Made by a program: the position numbers and the translations under genes. A DNA stretch of 8,802 nucleotides from Pseudomonadota bacterium (GTDB taxonomy: Bacteria; Pseudomonadota; Alphaproteobacteria; RF32; CAG-239), in NCBI GenBank assembly GCA_021617435.1, contig JAJWCP010000061.1, positions 1-8,802 of the forward strand. Reading direction: 5' to 3'. Positions 6,065-8,802 of this stretch are shown piece by piece. The notes below the pieces were generated by a model. That model was not told where the DNA came from, did no database searches, and worked only from the letters and a program-made list of their open reading frames with translations. Every line of letters starts with the position of its first letter. Position 1 is the first letter of the stretch.

Positions 6065-6099
6065 AAAAAAGCGGAGAAGTAAATCCCCGCTCTTTTTTT
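6065..6099 (-). terminator. Intrinsic terminator of rpsD
   Basis: On the minus strand AGCGGGGA (6091-6084), a 6-nt loop and TCTCCGCT (6077-6070) form an 8-bp stem with one G-U pair, followed by a T-run. The A-run on the other side also pairs with it and makes the element usable in both directions. It lies about 17 bp after the rpsD stop codon. Confidence 0.8.
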
Positions 6100-6115
6100 G
6101 AGTAATATTTCCGAA

Positions 6116-6730
6116 CTATCTGGAGTAAAACTCAATAACCAGATTCGGTTCCATAAGAGCCGCATACGGAATATCATCAAATTTTGGTACAAAAGTATAT
6201 TTCGCCGACAATTTCTTGTTGTCAACTTCCAAATAAGATGGAGCTTCACGACCCTGTGATTCAACAGAAGCTACAACCAAAGCCATAGATTTTGATTTTT
6301 CTCTGACTTCAATAACATCGCCGACTTTTACCATGTATGAAGGAATATTTACTTTTTTGCCGTTTACGGTTACATGGCCATGATTTACAAACTGACGAGC
6401 AGCAAATACGGTCGGAACAAATTTGGCTTTGTATACCAAGTTGTCCAAGCGTGATTCAAGCAAACCAACCAAGTTTTCAGCAGCGTCACCCGAACGACGA
6501 ATAGCTTCGGCGTAATATTTGTGGAACTGTTTTTCTGAAATGTTACCATAGTAGGTTTTCAATTTTTGTTTTGCATATAATTGCTCGCCGTAGTCAGTGG
6601 TCTTTTTTCTTCTTTGACCGTGTTGACCGGGAGCATAGCTGCGTTTGTTAATCGGGCTGTTGGCATCACCCCAAAGGTTTACGCCATAGCGACGGCTAGG
6701 TTTTTTCTTTGCAGAAACGATACTTTTCAT
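6116..6730 (-). CDS. rpsD: 30S ribosomal protein S4
   Basis: Primary 16S rRNA-binding protein that starts assembly of the small subunit body and guards decoding accuracy; in E. coli it also represses its own mRNA. The 204 aa fit the family. The N-terminal part has RRYGVNLWG and then [13 protein letters not shown] (31-43), which looks like the alphaproteobacterial type without zinc-binding Cys. [16 protein letters not shown] is the typical core. The S4 RNA-binding domain spans about 92-156 ([10 protein letters not shown], then [14 protein letters not shown]). The C-terminus ends in the classic EFYSR. ATG at 6730 is preceded by AAGGAT. The gene stands alone, as is common in alphaproteobacteria, with its own promoter candidate, a structured leader and a terminator. 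The first ten residues ([10 protein letters not shown]) differ from what I expect but do not affect the assignment. Confidence 0.97.
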   Translation of the reverse strand: MKSIVSAKKKPSRRYGVNLWGDANSPINKRSYAPGQHGQRRKKTTDYGEQLYAKQKLKTYYGNISEKQFHKYYAEAIRRSGDAAENLVGLLESRLDNLVYKAKFVPTVFAARQFVNHGHVTVNGKKVNIPSYMVKVGDVIEVREKSKSMALVVASVESQGREAPSYLEVDNKKLSAKYTFVPKFDDIPYAALMEPNLVIEFYSR

Positions 6731-6765
6731 AAAATTAAATCCTTATATTGTTATTAGGTTATTGT

Positions 6766-6810
6766 CCCGATAGTTTTAAACATGAATTTAAAACGGGATA
6801 CAAGTATCCG
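6766..6810 (-). promoter_or_regulatory. Structured leader of rpsD with overlapping hairpins
   Basis: The rpsD 5' leader can form two hairpins. Hairpin A pairs GGATA (6809-6805) with TATCC (6800-6796) around CTTG. Hairpin B pairs GTTTTAAA (6794-6787) with TTTAAAAC (6780-6773), and beyond a 4-nt bulge pairs CCC (6797-6795) with GGG (6768-6766). The two share bases 6796-6797, so they are partly exclusive. S4 is known to autoregulate through leader structure in other bacteria; a similar role here is inference. Confidence 0.35.
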
Positions 6811-6832
6811 CTTTCTCGGAAGTGAGCCTAAA

Positions 6833-6862
6833 ATAATACAAATTAAATCAATATGCAAGCAA
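6833..6862 (-). promoter_or_regulatory. Candidate promoter of rpsD
   Basis: On the minus strand TTGCTT (6862-6857), 18 bp and TATTAT (6838-6833) give an acceptable sigma70 promoter. A transcript starting near 6826 would have a leader of about 95 nt that includes the two overlapping hairpins before the start codon at 6730. No terminator is evident between the porin gene and this site. Confidence 0.4.
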
Positions 6863-6889
6863 AAAATGAGGCATCGTATCAATTTTAAG

Positions 6890-8002
6890 CTACAAGCTCA
6901 GGTTAAGGCCGAGCGAAACAACCGCCGCCGGTGAATTTGTTTTTGCAAACCCGCGCCTTAAATACAGCTGCGCATCAGAAAGCAACGAAAAATTTTCAGT
7001 TATTTTATAATCGTAATAAGCTTCCGTTATGTGTTCATAGCGGTGATAAACAACATCATCCGTTGCTTTTTTGTTTATTTTATTAACAGAATACGCCACT
7101 CCGAGCTTATCATTCTGCGGGCGGTTAAACGGATTTAACCACAGCCAGCCGACTGAATATGAACCGTTGACCGTCACATTGTTACCGGTGGCGCCGTTTA
7201 TCCGTAAAAACAGGCTGTGTTTGTCGCTGACGTCTTGCGCAAAATACAACGACCATCCCTGCCCTGAATACGGAGCCTTTTTAACATGCGGCTTGCTGTA
7301 TAACAACAAACTGTATGAGCCTTTATAGCAGTTATAAAAATTCGGCGTATAATGAACGGACGTAAAATAAGAATTTTTACCAAATCCGCTGAGCCGTATT
7401 CCGTCCGCGAGCGGATTGCTTGCATCGGCCGCGCCCATGCTTGCAGTAACATTTTGGCTTAATTCAACCTGCGCATAAGCGCCAATACCCGCCGTCGGAT
7501 ATATAAAGGTTGTGTTTTGCGAGGTTGCCGAATTTAAAAAACCGTAACTTTGCAAATCGCTTGTTGTCGGGCTATCAAATTTTGAGACAGGAATTTGTCC
7601 GGCGCCAATCGTTATTCGCTTAAATTCAGACGGCAGGGTATAGGAAAAATACAGCTCATATAATTCGGTATAATCCGCATCATAGCTGTTAAACAGCGTG
7701 GCTATGCCGTAACGCGACGCCGTATCCGCAGGTTTTTGGCCGCCAAAACGCACAATATTCATGGAAAAATCAAAATCAGTTTTACCGTATTTATTGTCGG
7801 ATATGTTTTTGCGCAAATAAGGAGTTATAAATAATTGCGACACATTTTGTGATTTTAAGTTTTGAAGGCGATATGCGCCGTCGGCTCCAAGATTTACCTT
7901 ATATTTATCTTCAAAATTTTGTTTTGCTTCAAAATAATTTAAGGCTTTTGCCTGATTGGCGCACAGCGCGAGCATTATGGCCAAAAGTAATTTTTGAGTC
8001 AT
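6890..8002 (-). CDS. Outer-membrane porin, OprB-like carbohydrate porin family
   Basis: 370 aa with a Sec signal peptide: positively charged start (MTQK), hydrophobic core 5-15 and an AKA cleavage motif at 18-20. The mature protein alternates short aromatic-rich amphipathic strands and turns, as a 16- to 18-strand beta barrel does. Segments such as NLGADGAYRL (37-46), the SQLFITPYL region, ITIGAGQIPVSKFD, PTAGIGAYAQ, GWSLYFAQ and WLWLNPFNRPQNDKLGVAY fit the OprB-type carbohydrate porin family as I remember it. The last residue is Leu rather than the common Phe. It would let sugars or small solutes pass the outer membrane; the substrate is unknown. ATG at 8002 has AAGGA 7 bases before it. An ATG five bases upstream opens only ATG-AAA-TGA and is not the start. 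The gene follows the radical SAM gene by 32 bp without a terminator, so they may be co-transcribed. Confidence 0.8.
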   Translation of the reverse strand: MTQKLLLAIMLALCANQAKALNYFEAKQNFEDKYKVNLGADGAYRLQNLKSQNVSQLFITPYLRKNISDNKYGKTDFDFSMNIVRFGGQKPADTASRYGIATLFNSYDADYTELYELYFSYTLPSEFKRITIGAGQIPVSKFDSPTTSDLQSYGFLNSATSQNTTFIYPTAGIGAYAQVELSQNVTASMGAADASNPLADGIRLSGFGKNSYFTSVHYTPNFYNCYKGSYSLLLYSKPHVKKAPYSGQGWSLYFAQDVSDKHSLFLRINGATGNNVTVNGSYSVGWLWLNPFNRPQNDKLGVAYSVNKINKKATDDVVYHRYEHITEAYYDYKITENFSLLSDAQLYLRRGFAKTNSPAAVVSLGLNLSL

Positions 8003-8034
8003 TTCATAGTCCTTTTTAACAAATATGGCGTTTA

Positions 8035-8802
8035 TTAAAGATTTAATTTGTTTAAATGGTAATCAACCAGTTCTCCGCCGTAACAAACCACATTAGAGAT
8101 TCCGTACGAAAGTTTTTTTATGTAAAACGTTACCGGCACACCCTTATAATTCCACTCAATGCGGTCAAAAAACTCGCTGTCATGTCTGATAACATCGGCA
8201 TGTTTGCTCATGGCTTCAATAACCTTCGGAGCGTCATCTTTGGTTAAAGCATTATCTGTAATCCATCGTGAATACGGATTGTCAATTTTGCCGTTTAAGG
8301 TGTTTAAGTTCAAAGTTTTAAGACTGATGGTTTTAATATTGGGGTACTTGTCAATATATTGTTTGATTTCCGCCAAATAATCATCAAAGCTTTTATGTTT
8401 AAGCAACACATAATTTAAGCGCACATTTGCCTCTGAAAATAAAGGAGAATTGATATAATCTTGCTTATATCCTAAAATTTCCATATCTTTTTTGCTGTTA
8501 AAATCAACTCGGGTAATTTCAACAATAAAGTCATTTTTAATCAAATTAAGTTTATCCGGCTCAAAAAAGATATTTCCCGATGACTGAAAGCGTTTTTCAT
8601 CAAACAGATTAACATTTCGGGTGGCCTCAACCACTTTGCGGATGGTATCATAACCGTGTAGCGAAGGCTCGCCGTTGCCGCAAAAGATAAAATATCTGAA
8701 ATTTATACCTTTGGAGCGCAAATATTTAACTTTATCTTCAAGCTCGTCAACTTTATCATCAACCGGCGGCCATTTGGTTATTTTGGCAGTGCAGTACGGG
8801 CA
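8035..8802 (-). CDS. Radical SAM domain protein, 5' end outside window
   Basis: The open frame continues to the window edge, giving 255 visible residues and no start codon; the TTG at 8721 is not a credible start because family motifs lie before it. The visible protein begins CPYCTAK, which supplies the last two cysteines of a CxxxCxxC motif that binds the [4Fe-4S] cluster; the first Cys would be outside the window. Next comes FCGNGEPSLHGYD, the Gly-Glu-Pro motif that contacts S-adenosylmethionine, then alternating strands and helices of a partial TIM barrel. The C-terminal part (VPVTFYIKKLSYGISNVVCYGGE) lacks obvious extra cluster cysteines. The enzyme would cleave SAM to a 5'-deoxyadenosyl radical for an unknown reaction. 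I cannot name the subfamily. The porin gene follows 32 bp downstream. Confidence 0.85.
   Translation of the reverse strand, partial: CPYCTAKITKWPPVDDKVDELEDKVKYLRSKGINFRYFIFCGNGEPSLHGYDTIRKVVEATRNVNLFDEKRFQSSGNIFFEPDKLNLIKNDFIVEITRVDFNSKKDMEILGYKQDYINSPLFSEANVRLNYVLLKHKSFDDYLAEIKQYIDKYPNIKTISLKTLNLNTLNGKIDNPYSRWITDNALTKDDAPKVIEAMSKHADVIRHDSEFFDRIEWNYKGVPVTFYIKKLSYGISNVVCYGGELVDYHLNKLNL

Overview
The window looks like a chromosomal stretch of a low-GC, Gram-negative alphaproteobacterium that lives with little oxygen. Gram-negative is shown by an outer-membrane porin with a signal peptide. Alphaproteobacterial is suggested by ribosomal protein S4, whose N-terminal part (conserved Asn-Leu-Trp-Gly, then Pro-Gly-Gln-His-Gly-Gln) reads like the alphaproteobacterial form, and by a YejE/YejF-type peptide importer. 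A superoxide reductase points to an anaerobe or microaerophile. The genus cannot be named from the sequence; a host-associated (gut-type) alphaproteobacterium is an inference.

Left part (1-1283, + strand): a clipped terminator, then a 2Fe superoxide reductase (dfx) with a perfect 9-7-9 dyad over its probable -10 box, then tRNA-Ser(GCT) with its own promoter and terminator. Downstream of the tRNA is a 223-bp-period direct repeat: the last 19 nt of the tRNA, the terminator and 59 bp of flank recur almost perfectly. Each copy is followed by an antisense version of the tRNA T-arm. A SemiSWEET sugar transporter gene starts directly after the second copy.

Middle part (1379-6036, - strand): a tightly coupled operon with its own promoter. 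It encodes a 667-aa inner-membrane protein with five TM segments and a sulfatase-like domain that seems to have lost its catalytic residues, then YejE (permease), then YejF (double ATPase). The genes overlap by 1 and 4 nt. The usual yejA and yejB partners are absent, and the 667-aa gene occupies the place where yejB is expected.

Right part (6065-8802, - strand): rpsD (S4) with its own terminator, a structured leader and a candidate promoter. Upstream of it are an OprB-like porin gene and the 3' part of a radical SAM gene that runs off the window; these last two lie 32 nt apart and may be co-transcribed.

The most unusual feature is the tRNA-Ser 3'-end repeat, which resembles in layout the tyrT/rtT repeats of E. 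coli. Next is the sulfatase-like pseudoenzyme coupled to the Yej importer. I see no CRISPR array, transposase, integrase or phage gene.
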